From: Limnobacter sp. 130
Lineage (GTDB): Bacteria > Pseudomonadota > Gammaproteobacteria > Burkholderiales > Burkholderiaceae_B
Length of the DNA: 64,000 bases
NCBI RefSeq assembly: GCF_902506325.1
Contig: NZ_LR732328.1
Coordinates: 989,071 to 1,053,070 of the forward strand
Direction of reading: 5' to 3'
Program-made: the position numbers and the translations under genes
Shown here: in pieces, positions 9,039-18,324 of the stretch
How the letters are laid out: the number at the start of each line of letters is the position of its first letter
Position numbering within the stretch: position 1 is the stretch's first letter
Notes under the pieces: generated by a model
Database searches by the model: none
What the model was told of the DNA's origin: nothing
What the model saw: the letters and a program-made list of their open reading frames with translations, nothing else

Positions 9039-9992
9039 ATGCCGAAACAGAAAGGGATGTGCATTGCTGTGTTTGCCAAACATGGCGCCTCCCCAAAACA
9101 GGCCATTTGGCGAAGCGTTGTTGACTTGCTGGCCGCCAATGCATTCCACGTACTGGTTTGCGATTCCATGTTAAGTGGAAGTTCGTCAAAAAACTCGAAG
9201 CCTGAATATGATCAAGCCAATTTCGAATTTGCGAATTTGTCCCTGATCAAGAAAAAAGCAAAAATTGCAGTCATTATTGGCGGTGACGGCACTTTTTTGG
9301 GCACGGCCCGAGAACTGGCCGATTCCAATATTCCCTTGATTGGAATTAATCAAGGACGCCTGGGTTTTCTCACTGACATTCGCCTGGACGATATCGACCC
9401 CACATTGATTGACACCATCAACGGGCAGTCTGTGTCAGAAAACCGCGCCTACCTTGAGGGTCAAATTTTAAGGCAAGGCAAAGTCGTTGAGAATCACATT
9501 GCCCTGAACGACATTGTGATCAGCCGTGGCATTGTGGGCGGCATGGTTGAGCTGCGTGTAGAGGTAGACGGCACGTTTATGTACGACTTGCGCGCAGACG
9601 GACTGATTATCTCGACGCCAACAGGCTCAACTGCGTATGCACTTTCAGCCGATGGCCCCATACTTCACCCTAGCCTCGCTGGCCTGCTGATTGTGCCGGT
9701 GGCTCCGCATGCGCTGACCAATCGCCCCATTGCCCTGCCCCAACACAGCACCATTGACATCATTGTGACGGGCGGCAAGCAAACCGGCGTGCACTTTGAC
9801 ATGCAGTTCAACGGTCGAGCAAAAGTAGGTGACCAAATTCGGATTAAGGTGTCACCACACCCCATCCGGCTTTTGCACCCGGCACGCTATGATTATTTTG
9901 CAATGTTGAGGCAAAAACTGCACTGGAGTGCAAGCCCCACAGAAGCCCCCCACAAAACTCGAGGACTTAGAGACAGCGGCCATGCTAAGTAG
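9039..9992 (+). CDS. nadK: NAD kinase
   Basis: Phosphorylates NAD to NADP. The 317-residue protein starts MPKQKGMCIAVFAKHG. It has the GGDGT motif (IIGGDGTFLGTAR, about residues 82-94), GINQGRLGFLTDI, NDIVISRG and the PTGSTAYALSADGPILHP segment, all diagnostic of the ATP-NAD kinase fold. The ORF stays open 92 codons upstream, but that extension overlaps hrcA on the other strand and is not conserved family sequence. AGGGA precedes the chosen ATG. The last 11 bases overlap recN, suggesting translational coupling. Confidence 0.97.
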   Translation: MPKQKGMCIAVFAKHGASPKQAIWRSVVDLLAANAFHVLVCDSMLSGSSSKNSKPEYDQANFEFANLSLIKKKAKIAVIIGGDGTFLGTARELADSNIPLIGINQGRLGFLTDIRLDDIDPTLIDTINGQSVSENRAYLEGQILRQGKVVENHIALNDIVISRGIVGGMVELRVEVDGTFMYDLRADGLIISTPTGSTAYALSADGPILHPSLAGLLIVPVAPHALTNRPIALPQHSTIDIIVTGGKQTGVHFDMQFNGRAKVGDQIRIKVSPHPIRLLHPARYDYFAMLRQKLHWSASPTEAPHKTRGLRDSGHAK

Positions 9993-11637
9993 TTTGACCA
10001 TTCAGGATTTCGTTATCGTCGACAAACTCGACTTGCACTTTGAACCAGGCATGTCTGTGCTGTCTGGTGAAACCGGCGCTGGCAAATCAATTTTGATTGA
10101 TGCCCTGTCGCTTTGCCTGGGCGCGCGTGCTGATGCATCACAGGTTCGCGAAGGTTGTGAACGCGCCAATATCACTGCGGTGTTCGAGATTAACCCCGCC
10201 GCCAAAGCCATTCTCGATGAGCAATCGATTGACTGCAGCGAGGGCGAAATGCACTTGCGACGTGCCATTGAATCGAATGGCCGATCCAAGGCTTATATCA
10301 ATGGCACACCCGTGCCTGCCAGCACACTGAAAGAGTTGTCCGAAACCTTGATCGACATTCATGGTCAACATGCTTTTCAAACGCTGGCTAAGCCGGGTGA
10401 GCAACTTCGCCTGCTCGATGACTTCGGTCAGCACAGCGCCTTGGTTCAAGCCACCGCGCAAACTTATTCTGTGTTGAAAAATGCGGAAAAGGCGCTGAAG
10501 CAAGCTCAGAGTAGTCAAGAAGACAGGGCCGCACGCATCGAAAACCTGCAATGGAAACTAGACTCGTTAAGCAAAGTAGCCCCAAAAGCAGGTGAATGGG
10601 AAGTTCTAAGCAACGATTTTGACCGTTTAAGCCATGGCGCAGAATTGATCGAGGGCACCCAACATGCAAGTGACGTGCTGTCACAAAATGAAAATGCCCT
10701 GCTCGACCAACTTACCCACATAATCGAAAAACTAAGCCACTTAAGTACCCGCGACCCGGCTCTTGAGGGCGTAGTGAAAACGCTTTCGGAAGGCGAAATA
10801 CTGGTTCGAGAGGCCAGCTACGATTTGGGCCACTACTTGAAACACAGCGATCTTGATCCAGACACCTTGGCCGAAGTCGAAGCACGCATGTCGCTTTGGC
10901 ATGAAACGGCAAGGAAACTACGCATTCAACCGGAAACACTGCACACTGAAATGGAAAGTGTTCAAGCAGAGATCAAAGGACTCGAAGAAGGTTTCGATCT
11001 TGAAAAGCTTCAGAAAGAACTCAATGCAGCCCGCCAAGCCTATGAAAAACTAGCCAACGAATTAAGTAAAGCACGCAAAAATGCAGCGCAGACCCTGTCC
11101 ACACGGGTTACAGAATCGATGCAAACACTGAGTATGCAAGGGGGTGTTTTTGTGGTGGATGTCGCCAAGGGCGAACCCTCCCCCAAGGGCAGTGACCAAA
11201 TCGAGTTCCGCGTGGCCGGGCACCCTGGCGTGACACCCCAAGCCATCCAAAAAGTCGCATCGGGTGGTGAACTGGCGCGAATCAGCCTGGCGATCACCGT
11301 CAACACTGTTGAAAGTACCCCCGTTCCTACTTTGATTTTTGATGAAGTGGACAGCGGCATTGGTGGTGCGGTGGCTGAAACCGTGGGGCGCTACCTGCGC
11401 CTTTTGGCCAAAAACAAACAGGTGCTGTGTGTTACACATTTGCCCCAGGTGGCCGCACAAGGCCACAATCACTTCCAGGTCAGCAAAGACATTTCAGCGC
11501 AAACAACACGCTCGAAAATTGTGCAACTGGAAGCCAAGGCACGGGTAGAGGAAATTGCAAGAATGCTGGGTGGGCAGATAATCACCGAGGCCACGCGCAC
11601 TGCTGCGCATGAAATGATCGCCTCGGCCAACAATTGA
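9982..11637 (+). CDS. recN: DNA repair protein RecN
   Basis: SMC-like ATPase that acts at double-strand breaks. The start MLSSLTIQDFVIVDKL matches the family N-terminus and overlaps the nadK end. The product is 551 residues, the usual length. Walker A GETGAGKSILIDAL lies at about residues 29-42. A long charged coiled coil (about 155-370) carries the middle of the protein. The ABC signature and Walker B follow (VASGGELARISLAI, LIFDEVDSGIGG), then CVTHLPQVAAQG. The nadK-recN order is common in proteobacteria. Confidence 0.97.
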   Translation: MLSSLTIQDFVIVDKLDLHFEPGMSVLSGETGAGKSILIDALSLCLGARADASQVREGCERANITAVFEINPAAKAILDEQSIDCSEGEMHLRRAIESNGRSKAYINGTPVPASTLKELSETLIDIHGQHAFQTLAKPGEQLRLLDDFGQHSALVQATAQTYSVLKNAEKALKQAQSSQEDRAARIENLQWKLDSLSKVAPKAGEWEVLSNDFDRLSHGAELIEGTQHASDVLSQNENALLDQLTHIIEKLSHLSTRDPALEGVVKTLSEGEILVREASYDLGHYLKHSDLDPDTLAEVEARMSLWHETARKLRIQPETLHTEMESVQAEIKGLEEGFDLEKLQKELNAARQAYEKLANELSKARKNAAQTLSTRVTESMQTLSMQGGVFVVDVAKGEPSPKGSDQIEFRVAGHPGVTPQAIQKVASGGELARISLAITVNTVESTPVPTLIFDEVDSGIGGAVAETVGRYLRLLAKNKQVLCVTHLPQVAAQGHNHFQVSKDISAQTTRSKIVQLEAKARVEEIARMLGGQIITEATRTAAHEMIASANN

Positions 11638-11654
11638 TTTAATTTGGAAAAACC

Positions 11655-12083
11655 TTACTTGCGTCGGTTCTCGCAGTCTTTTTTGGTGCAGGAGCCGTAC
11701 AGGGAAAGTGCGTGGTCATGTAACTCGAACCCACGGTCCTTGGCAATCATATTTTGGCGACGCTCGATTTCTTCGTCAAAAAACTCAACCACCTTGCCGC
11801 ATTGCACGCACACCAAATGGTCATGGTGAGCACCTTCATTGAGCTCAAACACCGACTTGCCAGTCTCAAAATGTTGGCGAGCCAGTAAACCGGCCTGTTC
11901 AAACTGCGTTAGAACACGGTAAACAGTGGCCAAGCCAATGTCCAGGTCTTCTTGTAGCAATAGCTTGTAAACGTCTTCAGCGCTCAGGTGGCGATGTTGC
12001 CCGCTCTGGAACAATTCCAGAATTTTCATCCGCGGCAGCGTTGCCTTTAAACCAATGCTTTTTAGATCCGTTGCTGTAGTCAT
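11655..12083 (-). CDS. fur: Ferric uptake regulator Fur
   Basis: Iron-responsive repressor. The 142-residue protein starts [22 protein letters not shown] and has the winged-helix DNA-binding domain with the recognition region [19 protein letters not shown]. The metal and dimer domain includes [16 protein letters not shown] and the second Cys pair in CTKKDC. An open extension of 63 codons upstream is not Fur-like and would overlap bamE. fur and bamE diverge from a 122-bp region, a conserved arrangement in beta- and gammaproteobacteria. Confidence 0.96.
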   Translation of the reverse strand: MTTATDLKSIGLKATLPRMKILELFQSGQHRHLSAEDVYKLLLQEDLDIGLATVYRVLTQFEQAGLLARQHFETGKSVFELNEGAHHDHLVCVQCGKVVEFFDEEIERRQNMIAKDRGFELHDHALSLYGSCTKKDCENRRK

Positions 12084-12205
12084 GAGTTTGGTACCATTCT
12101 GAGGCTTAATCGAGTTCAAGTAGCTTATGATAACGCCTTTGCAGGACATGTTAGCGCACCGAATAAGGTACTCTGTTCCCACTTCACATGCGAATTCACA
12201 AAACA

Positions 12206-12697
12206 ATGCGTATTTTACGACTGAATTTGATTCTTTGCTCGACCTTGGCCCTAGGGGTTTCCGCGTGTTCATTCATTCCGGACAACTACGTGCCCTCTTT
12301 TGTCAAACCCTACAAGTTTGATATTCAACAAGGCAACTTCGTTACCCAACAAGACGTTGCAAAGCTGCAAGTGGGAATGACCAAAGAGCAGGTACGCTTT
12401 ATTCTCGGCACGCCTTTGTTAAATGACGCGTTTCATTCGAATCGATGGGACTATATTTACCGATTGTTGCGCGCCGACGGGCAGTCCACTCAATCCCGCT
12501 ACACCGTGATTTTCGAGAACGAGCGCGTGGCACGCCACGGCGGTGAAAATCTGCCCGCAAGTCCAACTGACCTGTTGGGGCCCGACGCCAATACCAAAGT
12601 ACCAACAGAACCCTTGCCCTCTGAAAAACCAGCCGAGGACATTAAAGATTCGGAATCCGCAGTGGGTGGCACAGACCGCGCACCCGTACTTAAATAA
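12206..12697 (+). CDS. bamE: Outer membrane assembly lipoprotein BamE (SmpA/OmlA)
   Basis: Lipoprotein subunit of the BAM complex that inserts beta-barrel proteins into the outer membrane. The signal peptide [21 protein letters not shown] ends in a lipobox with Cys21. The mature part has the family core [30 protein letters not shown] and [11 protein letters not shown] longer, Pro/Glu-rich C-terminal tail (about residues 105-163) is probably disordered. An ATG at 12188 in the same frame is an alternative start; neither has a clear ribosome binding site. Divergent from fur and followed 6 bp later by dapB. Confidence 0.93.
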   Translation: MRILRLNLILCSTLALGVSACSFIPDNYVPSFVKPYKFDIQQGNFVTQQDVAKLQVGMTKEQVRFILGTPLLNDAFHSNRWDYIYRLLRADGQSTQSRYTVIFENERVARHGGENLPASPTDLLGPDANTKVPTEPLPSEKPAEDIKDSESAVGGTDRAPVLK

Positions 12698-12703
12698 AAA
12701 GCC

Positions 12704-13522
12704 ATGACCAAGCCAATTCAAATTGCAATTGCCGGCGCCAGCGGGCGCATGGGCAAAACACTGATCGAAGCCATTCTGAACCACCCCGGCTGCGAGCTCG
12801 CCGGCGCATTTGACCAGGCTGGCTCACCCGGCATTGGTCGTGATGCCGGTGACTTTATGGGTATTTCATCAGGCGTACTGGTGACCGACAATCCTGACAC
12901 CGCTTTGTCGAATGCCGAGATCTTGATTGATTTCACACGCCCGGAAGGCACGCTTGAACACTTGGCACTTTGTGAAAAACACAATGTGAAAGCGGTCATC
13001 GGCACCACCGGGTTTGAACCCAAACAGCTGGAAGCACTTAAAAAGGCTGCAGAAAAAGTGGCCATGGTGTGGTCGCCCAACATGGCGGTTGGGGTAAACG
13101 CGACATTCAAACTTCTTGAAGTGGCTGCAAAAATATTGGCTCAAGGTTACGACATTGAGGTGATAGAAGCCCACCACAGCAAAAAAGTCGATGCGCCTTC
13201 CGGCACGGCACTGCGCATGGGTGAAGTTGTTGCCAAAGGCTTGGGCGTGGACCTGCAAGACGTGGGTGTGTTTGCCCGCGAAGGCATTACCGGTGAGCGC
13301 AAGGCTGGCACCATAGGCTTTTCGACGATCCGTGGTGGTGACATTGTGGGCGATCACACTGTGTTGTTTGCCGGCATTGGTGAACGCATTGAAATTACCC
13401 ACAAGTCATCAAGCCGCATGACCTATGCACAAGGCTCAATTCGTGCAGCCCAGTTTTTGATTGGGCATGAGAAAGGATTGTTTGACATGCAAGACGTGTT
13501 GGGCTTGAAAACTTTGTTTTAA
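12704..13522 (+). CDS. dapB: 4-hydroxy-tetrahydrodipicolinate reductase
   Basis: Reduces hydroxytetrahydrodipicolinate with NAD(P)H in the diaminopimelate and lysine pathway. The 272-residue protein begins with a Rossmann motif, [17 protein letters not shown], and contains the signature [20 protein letters not shown] (about residues 156-175), with the catalytic His and Lys. [13 protein letters not shown] and the C-terminal [22 protein letters not shown] are also typical. Length is normal. It is 6 bp downstream of bamE and likely cotranscribed. Confidence 0.98.
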   Translation: MTKPIQIAIAGASGRMGKTLIEAILNHPGCELAGAFDQAGSPGIGRDAGDFMGISSGVLVTDNPDTALSNAEILIDFTRPEGTLEHLALCEKHNVKAVIGTTGFEPKQLEALKKAAEKVAMVWSPNMAVGVNATFKLLEVAAKILAQGYDIEVIEAHHSKKVDAPSGTALRMGEVVAKGLGVDLQDVGVFAREGITGERKAGTIGFSTIRGGDIVGDHTVLFAGIGERIEITHKSSSRMTYAQGSIRAAQFLIGHEKGLFDMQDVLGLKTLF

Positions 13523-13627
13523 CCTAAAGCGAAACTGTAGTAGATTGCTGTAAGCAACTGTATAGTCAAGTTAAAATACCAATAACAGCAACCCTCGGGA
13601 CTTATTACCCGAAGACGGAGCCAGCCA

Positions 13628-13855
13628 ATGACGCAATCACTGCTTGCGAAACTCGACGAACTTCAAGTCAAAGTATCCAGCCTGGCCAAAGCTCTCGAGC
13701 AAAGCCGGCATGAAGAAAAATCGGGCAAGGACCAAATTGAAGCCCTGCGCCGGGAAAATGAACAGCTCCAAAAGAAAGTGAATCACGCACAGGGTCAAAT
13801 CAACCAAATGCTGAACCAATGGTTCCCTGAACTTGAATTGAATTCGGAGGAATAA
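13628..13855 (+). CDS. Short coiled-coil protein, ZapB-like
   Basis: 75 residues, almost entirely heptad-like and charged (LAKLDELQVKVSSLAKALEQ, RRENEQLQKKVNHAQGQ), with no signal peptide or membrane segment. A small coiled-coil protein directly before zapA is common in proteobacteria. Its size and layout resemble the cell-division factor ZapB, but sequence identity cannot be judged by eye. It has a GACGGAGCC ribosome binding region and its stop codon abuts the zapA start with no gap, so the two are an operon. Confidence 0.72.
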   Translation: MTQSLLAKLDELQVKVSSLAKALEQSRHEEKSGKDQIEALRRENEQLQKKVNHAQGQINQMLNQWFPELELNSEE

Positions 13856-14191
13856 TTGGAAGCACTTGACGTCAAGATCATGGGCAGGGAATTTCGCATT
13901 GCCTGCAAACCCGAAGAGCGAGCTGCCTTGCAGCAAGCCGTAAATATTGTAGAAACCAAAATGTCGAGCATTCGCAACACCGGCAAGGTGGTGGGACTCG
14001 ATAAAATCGCAGTCATGGCCGCTTTACAGATCGCGCATGAATCGCTCGTAGGAAGTAATCCTTCTAACCCGGTTTTAGGACTGGACATTGAGACGATTGA
14101 GCGTAAAATCGAGGCTATCGAGCAAGTGGTCGACGGCAGTTTGAACAGCACAAACCCAAACAAGCCGAAGAACGTTGATTTGTTCGAGTAG
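13856..14191 (+). CDS. zapA: Cell division protein ZapA
   Basis: ZapA cross-links FtsZ filaments at the division ring. The 111-residue product has the family opening LDVKIMGREFRIACKPEERAAL, then helical KMSSIRNTGKVVGLDKIAVMAALQIAHE. It starts at TTG 13856, immediately after the TAA of the preceding coiled-coil gene, with a strong CGGAGGAA ribosome binding site 4-11 bases before it. No ATG is available at this position. The 6S RNA gene follows directly, as in many proteobacteria. Confidence 0.93.
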   Translation: MEALDVKIMGREFRIACKPEERAALQQAVNIVETKMSSIRNTGKVVGLDKIAVMAALQIAHESLVGSNPSNPVLGLDIETIERKIEAIEQVVDGSLNSTNPNKPKNVDLFE

Positions 14192-14201
14192 AGAATTTTG
14201 C

Positions 14202-14382
14202 TTTATCTCTGCCGTGTCTGTATTGGCCAGCATTCCGTGAACCAATATTTGTGATCCCGGTTGCGGATTTTTCAGGGTCGGTGTGATTCCCTCTTAGTCA
14301 GGGAAACCTAAAGACCCTAATACTGCGACCCACTTGAACCTTAGGTTCAGGGATCGGGCCAGTATGGCATCGGCAGAGACCC
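14202..14382 (+). ncRNA. ssrS: 6S RNA
   Basis: 6S RNA mimics an open promoter and sequesters sigma-70 RNA polymerase in stationary phase. The ends pair: TCTCTGCCG near 14206 against CGGCAGAGA near 14371. The 3' half carries the conserved phrase ACTGCGAC, then CTTGAACC...GGTTCAGGG, and GGCATCGGCAGAG, closely parallel to the E. coli RNA. The 5' half has the matching GGCCAGCATTCCGTGAACC segment. The position directly after zapA is the standard one. Exact 5' and 3' ends are estimated from the closing stem. Confidence 0.93.
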
Positions 14383-14390
14383 CACACCGG

Positions 14391-14426
14391 GGCGATTGAA
14401 CCCACGTTCAATCGCCTCTTTTTTTA
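14391..14426 (+). terminator. Rho-independent terminator after 6S RNA
   Basis: A perfect 10-bp stem GGCGATTGAA / TTCAATCGCC with a 6-base loop is followed by TCTTTTTTTATT. It ends the zapA/6S transcript before the TSUP gene. Confidence 0.93.
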
Positions 14427-14459
14427 TTCATTTCAGCTTAACAAAGTATTCCAATCACC

Positions 14460-15272
14460 ATGTTCGATCCGGTTTTTATAGTTTCACTGCTTGTATTAGG
14501 GGTAGTCAGCGGCGTGCTGGCTGGCTTGCTGGGCATTGGTGGCGGCATGCTGCTGGTACCTTTCCTCACCTTCCTCATGGTTAGCCAAGGTGTACCCGTA
14601 GACCATGTGGTGCACTCCTCAATCGCCACATCGCTGGCCATTATCATGTTCACCAGCATTTCCAGCATGCGCGCGCACCACAAGGCAGGTGCGGTACGGT
14701 GGGACATCGTGAAATTCCTCACACCAGGTATTCTGGTTGGCGGATTCGTAGGTTCCAAGGTGGTGTCATATTTGCCCACCAAAGAACTGGCCCTGGTGTT
14801 TGGTGCGTTTGTCATTTTTTCCGCTTATCAAATGTACGCGGACAAGAAACCCAAACCCACACGCACTTTACCGGGCAAGCCCGGGCTGGCTGCTGTTGGT
14901 GGCGTTATTGGTGCGGCATCGGCCATCGTGGGTGCAGGTGGCGGTTTCTTGTCAGTGCCATTCATGGTGTGGAGCAACATCAACCTGCGCAATGCGGTTG
15001 CCACCTCTGCGGCATTGGGCTTTCCCATCGCAGTATTTTCAAGTATTGCCTATGTAATCAATGGTCAACATTTGCAAGACATGCCCGCCGGTTCGTTGGG
15101 GTATGTGTATTTGCCCGCGGTGGCCTGCGTAGCTGCCATGAGTGTGCTGTTTGCACCCTATGGTGCAAAACTGACACACACGCTGCCGGTTAAAAAGATC
15201 AAACGCATTTTCGCCTTGCTACTGGCCTTTATTGCCTTGTCCATGATTTACAAAGCCGTTACCGGCTTTTAA
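14460..15272 (+). CDS. Sulfite exporter TauE/SafE (TSUP) family membrane protein
   Basis: A 270-residue inner-membrane protein with about eight hydrophobic segments. It shows the family repeat: GVLAGLLGIGGGMLLVPFL near residue 20 and the paired GAASAIVGAGGGFLSVPFM near residue 150. These glycine-rich half-repeats define the TSUP (former DUF81) family, which exports sulfite, sulfoacetate or related organic anions. The substrate is not predictable here. It occupies the position after 6S RNA where gammaproteobacteria carry fau/ygfA. It is convergent with lgt with a 12-bp gap. Confidence 0.9.
   Translation: MFDPVFIVSLLVLGVVSGVLAGLLGIGGGMLLVPFLTFLMVSQGVPVDHVVHSSIATSLAIIMFTSISSMRAHHKAGAVRWDIVKFLTPGILVGGFVGSKVVSYLPTKELALVFGAFVIFSAYQMYADKKPKPTRTLPGKPGLAAVGGVIGAASAIVGAGGGFLSVPFMVWSNINLRNAVATSAALGFPIAVFSSIAYVINGQHLQDMPAGSLGYVYLPAVACVAAMSVLFAPYGAKLTHTLPVKKIKRIFALLLAFIALSMIYKAVTGF
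15252..15270 (+). terminator. Terminator hairpin embedded in the 3' end of the TSUP gene
   Basis: AAAGCCG-TTAC-CGGCTTTT is a 7-bp stem ending in T residues, formed by the last codons (Lys-Ala-Val-Thr-Gly-Phe-stop) of the exporter gene. It would end transcription at the stop codon, before the convergent lgt. Confidence 0.5.
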
Positions 15273-15284
15273 GCAGCCCCGCTC

Positions 15285-16133
15285 TTACTTGCTTCGCTTA
15301 CTGCCCTTGCCCACCTTGGCTTGGGCAGCTTCAAGTGCAGTCATGGTCTCAAGCCCTGTCGGTTTGTTTCTTGACCAGGCCAACAAGGCAAAACCGCTCA
15401 AAATCATGGGTACACACAACCACTGCCCCATCGACAAGCCCAAGGACAAAATACCCAAAAAGCGGTCTGGCTCCCGGGCGTATTCAACAACAAAGCGGGC
15501 GGCGCCATAACCGATCAAGAACCAGGCCGATACAGCCGCACGCGGACGTGGCTTGCTTGCAAACCACCACAGCCCGATGAACAGGGCAATGCCCTCCAGG
15601 CTCATTTGGTACAACTGCGAAGGGTGACGTGCAATGGCGTCGCCGGCTTGGGGAAACACCACACCCCACCAACCGTCTGTAGGGCGACCCCACAACTCAC
15701 CATTAATAAAGTTGCCCAAGCGGCCAAGGGCCAAGCCAATGGGTACGGCCGGCGCAACGAAATCCATGACATCGAAAAACTTCCAGCCTTTGTAGGTGCC
15801 ATACAAAAAGCAAACCAGCAACACGCCTAGAAAGCCACCGTGAAACGACATGCCGCCTTCCCAAATTGCGAGAATTTCGCCTGGGTTGGCCATGTAATAG
15901 TCGGGCTTGTAGAAAAATACATAGCCCAACCGGCCACCCAAAATAACCCCCAACACTGCCCAGGTCAGCATATTGTCTACATCAGCCATTTTGATGGCTG
16001 GAAACAGGTGTAACCGTCGCTTGGCCAGCATGATGAAGGCCACAAAGGCCAATAAATACATCAAACCGTACCAGCGAATGGCCACAGGGCCGATCGAGAG
16101 CGCAATGGGATCGAATTCAGGATGTACAAACAT
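15285..16133 (-). CDS. lgt: Prolipoprotein diacylglyceryl transferase
   Basis: Inner-membrane enzyme that transfers diacylglycerol from phosphatidylglycerol to the lipobox Cys of prolipoproteins; BamE in this window is one likely client. The start [24 protein letters not shown] is the family N-terminus, so the longer frame from 16202 is rejected. Signatures: [13 protein letters not shown] (about residues 95-107) and the Lgt motif [17 protein letters not shown] (about 137-153). Seven hydrophobic segments are visible. The 282-residue length is normal. It is divergent from ilvD. Confidence 0.95.
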   Translation of the reverse strand: MFVHPEFDPIALSIGPVAIRWYGLMYLLAFVAFIMLAKRRLHLFPAIKMADVDNMLTWAVLGVILGGRLGYVFFYKPDYYMANPGEILAIWEGGMSFHGGFLGVLLVCFLYGTYKGWKFFDVMDFVAPAVPIGLALGRLGNFINGELWGRPTDGWWGVVFPQAGDAIARHPSQLYQMSLEGIALFIGLWWFASKPRPRAAVSAWFLIGYGAARFVVEYAREPDRFLGILSLGLSMGQWLCVPMILSGFALLAWSRNKPTGLETMTALEAAQAKVGKGSKRSK

Positions 16134-16230
16134 GGAATGCCCGGAATGTAAAAAACCGTTCAATTGTACTGCCCTAGGGACTACCCTTTGATGAATGAGC
16201 ACCTTCCTGTACCCAGCGGAGCATCATAAA

Positions 16231-16281
16231 ATGGTAAATTCTCGTTTTGAATCCAAATCCACCTGCGAGCTTTTGCAATGA
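16231..16281 (+). CDS. Candidate 16-residue leader ORF upstream of ilvD
   Basis: ATG at 16231 opens a 16-codon frame ([16 protein letters not shown]) whose TGA overlaps the ilvD ATG as ATGA. GGAG lies about ten bases before its start, while ilvD itself has only a poor ribosome binding site. It is not rich in Ile, Val or Leu, so it does not look like a classic attenuation leader peptide. Coupled re-initiation at ilvD is possible. It could also be a chance ORF. Confidence 0.3.
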   Translation: MVNSRFESKSTCELLQ

Positions 16282-17966
16282 GCATCAATCGACGTTCCAA
16301 GAACATCACCCAGGGCGTGGCCCGTTCGCCCAACCGCGCCATGTACTTCGCCATGGGTTACAAAGACGAAGACTTCAACAACCCCATGATTGGCATTGCC
16401 AACGGCCACTCCACCATTACACCTTGTAATAGCGGATTGCAGCCCCTGGCCGATGCCGCGGTGAAAGCCGTCAAGGAAGCTGGTGGCAATCCACAAATTT
16501 TCGGTACCCCCACCATTTCCGATGGCATGAGCATGGGCACCGAAGGCATGAAGTACTCCCTGGTAAGCCGTGAAGTCATTGCCGACTGCATTGAAACCGC
16601 AGTACAGGGACAATGGATGGACGGCGTGCTGGTAATCGGTGGCTGCGACAAAAACATGCCCGGCGGCATGATCGGCATGGCCCGCATGAACGTGCCTGGC
16701 ATTTATGTGTACGGCGGCACCATCAAGCCCGGGCGCTACAAGGGTAAGGATTTGACCATCGTGTCGGCTTTCGAGGCTGTGGGTGAGTTCACTGCAGGCC
16801 GCATGAGCGAAGAAGACTTCAAGGGCATTGAGAAAAACGCCTGCCCAAGTTCGGGTTCTTGTGGTGGCATGTACACCGCCAACACCATGAGCTCGGCATT
16901 CGAGGCGCTGGGTATGAGCCTGCCCTATTCCAGCACCATGTCCAATATTGATGCTGAAAAGGTGACTTCCACCACCGAATCCGCCCGGGTGCTGATCGAG
17001 GCTGTGCGCAACGACTTGAAGCCCCGCGACATTATCACCAAAAAATCGATCGAAAACGCCGTGGCTGTTTTGATGGCAACCGGCGGTTCCACCAACGCGG
17101 TACTGCACTTTTTGGCAATTGCCAAAGCCGCCGATGTGGCATGGAGTTACGAAGACTTCGAACGTGTTCGCCTGCGTACGCCTGTAATTTGTAACCTGAA
17201 GCCGTCTGGCCAATATGTGGCCACTGACCTGCACGATGCAGGCGGCATTCCACAGGTTATGAAAGTTCTGCTGGACGCTGGCCTGCTCCATGGCGATTGC
17301 ATCACCATTACCGGCAAAACCATTGCGGAAACACTGGCTGACATTCCTTCAGTGCCACGCGCCGATCAAAACGTAATCATGCCGATTGAAAAAGCCCTGT
17401 ACAAGCAAGGCCACCTGGCCATTCTGAAGGGCAACCTGGCGCCTGAAGGCGCCGTGGCGAAAATCACTGGTTTGAAAAACCCTGTAATTACTGGTCCAGC
17501 CAAAGTGTTCGACGACGAACAAAGCGCGATGGACGCAATTCTGGGTGACAAAATCAAAGACGGCGATGTGATTATTCTTCGCTATCTGGGCCCCAAAGGC
17601 GGTCCTGGCATGCCTGAAATGCTGGCACCCACCTCAGCCATTATCGGCAAGGGTTTGGGCGAAACAGTGGGCTTGATCACCGACGGTCGTTTTTCAGGCG
17701 GCACATGGGGCATGGTGGTGGGTCACGTTGCACCCGAAGCCTATGTGGGCGGCCCAATTGCACTGATCCATGAAGGTGACTCCATTACCATGGATGCGCA
17801 CCAAAAGCTGCTACAAATCAATGTAAGCGATGAAGAATTGGCGAAGCGCCGCGAAAGCTGGGTGAAGCCGAAGCCACGCTACACAACCGGTGTACTGGCA
17901 AAATTTGCAGCCTTGGCCAGCAGTGCCAGCAAGGGCGCTGTAACCGATGGCGACCTGGATTTGTAA
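16278..17966 (+). CDS. ilvD: Dihydroxy-acid dehydratase
   Basis: Dehydrates dihydroxyvalerate and its methyl homologue in valine, isoleucine and leucine synthesis, using an Fe-S cluster. The 562-residue protein is the shorter form of the family. Cluster cysteines are visible in TPCNSGL (about residue 52), [10 protein letters not shown] (about 125) and [16 protein letters not shown] (about 193-200). The C-terminal [19 protein letters not shown] block binds substrate. The start [21 protein letters not shown] matches the family. A strong terminator follows. Confidence 0.98.
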   Translation: MSINRRSKNITQGVARSPNRAMYFAMGYKDEDFNNPMIGIANGHSTITPCNSGLQPLADAAVKAVKEAGGNPQIFGTPTISDGMSMGTEGMKYSLVSREVIADCIETAVQGQWMDGVLVIGGCDKNMPGGMIGMARMNVPGIYVYGGTIKPGRYKGKDLTIVSAFEAVGEFTAGRMSEEDFKGIEKNACPSSGSCGGMYTANTMSSAFEALGMSLPYSSTMSNIDAEKVTSTTESARVLIEAVRNDLKPRDIITKKSIENAVAVLMATGGSTNAVLHFLAIAKAADVAWSYEDFERVRLRTPVICNLKPSGQYVATDLHDAGGIPQVMKVLLDAGLLHGDCITITGKTIAETLADIPSVPRADQNVIMPIEKALYKQGHLAILKGNLAPEGAVAKITGLKNPVITGPAKVFDDEQSAMDAILGDKIKDGDVIILRYLGPKGGPGMPEMLAPTSAIIGKGLGETVGLITDGRFSGGTWGMVVGHVAPEAYVGGPIALIHEGDSITMDAHQKLLQINVSDEELAKRRESWVKPKPRYTTGVLAKFAALASSASKGAVTDGDLDL

Positions 17967-17980
17967 AACACTGCTGTGCT

Positions 17981-18232
17981 TTATCTAAACGGAAAACCCC
18001 GGCGCTGGCGTCGGGGTTTTTTGTTTTGAAAATGCCTTATTCTTGCCTCCAACTGGCGCATCCTGAATTGTTGTCGACGAACATCCAAACCAAGCCAAGG
18101 CTCAAAAAACTCAAACCAACAAATTGCCATGAGAAAAGGCACCGCAATAGAAAACCATTCCCAATTGCTAACAGGATGTACACCGCCAAGTTTCATTGTG
18201 AGCAAAAGGATGCCCAGAAGGATAAAAACCAT
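17981..18232 (-). CDS. Small Trp-rich membrane protein (TIGR04438-like)
   Basis: 83 residues: a hydrophobic segment (MVFILLGILLLTMKL), then VSNWEWFSIAVPFLMAICWFEFFEPWLGL, and a basic tail. It matches my memory of the 'small Trp-rich protein' family of Burkholderiales, whose function is unknown. It probably sits in the inner membrane with two segments. Its last 12 or so codons are read through the ilvD terminator hairpin, giving the Arg-rich end RRQRRGFPFR. No strong ribosome binding site precedes the ATG. Confidence 0.7.
   Translation of the reverse strand: MVFILLGILLLTMKLGGVHPVSNWEWFSIAVPFLMAICWFEFFEPWLGLDVRRQQFRMRQLEARIRHFQNKKPRRQRRGFPFR
17993..18022. terminator. Bidirectional terminator of ilvD
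   Basis: AAAACCCCG ... CGGGGTTTTTT forms a stem of at least 9 bp with T runs in both directions. It ends ilvD on the plus strand. On the minus strand it lies inside the 3' coding end of the small Trp-rich gene. Confidence 0.9.
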
Positions 18233-18324
18233 GCTGTTTCACATGACAAACAACCGTGTTGTCTGCCAAAATGACGCCCGAGACGTTATTAATGTGATAA
18301 CTGTAACAAAGTGAGGAGTTCAGT

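Noticed and set aside
12084-12272. 63-codon N-terminal extension of Fur
   Set aside because: It runs antisense into bamE and is not Fur-like; ATG 12083 gives the normal length.
16224-17291. 355-codon minus-strand ORF
   Set aside because: It is fully antisense to ilvD. The His/Gly-rich product is typical of a shadow frame.
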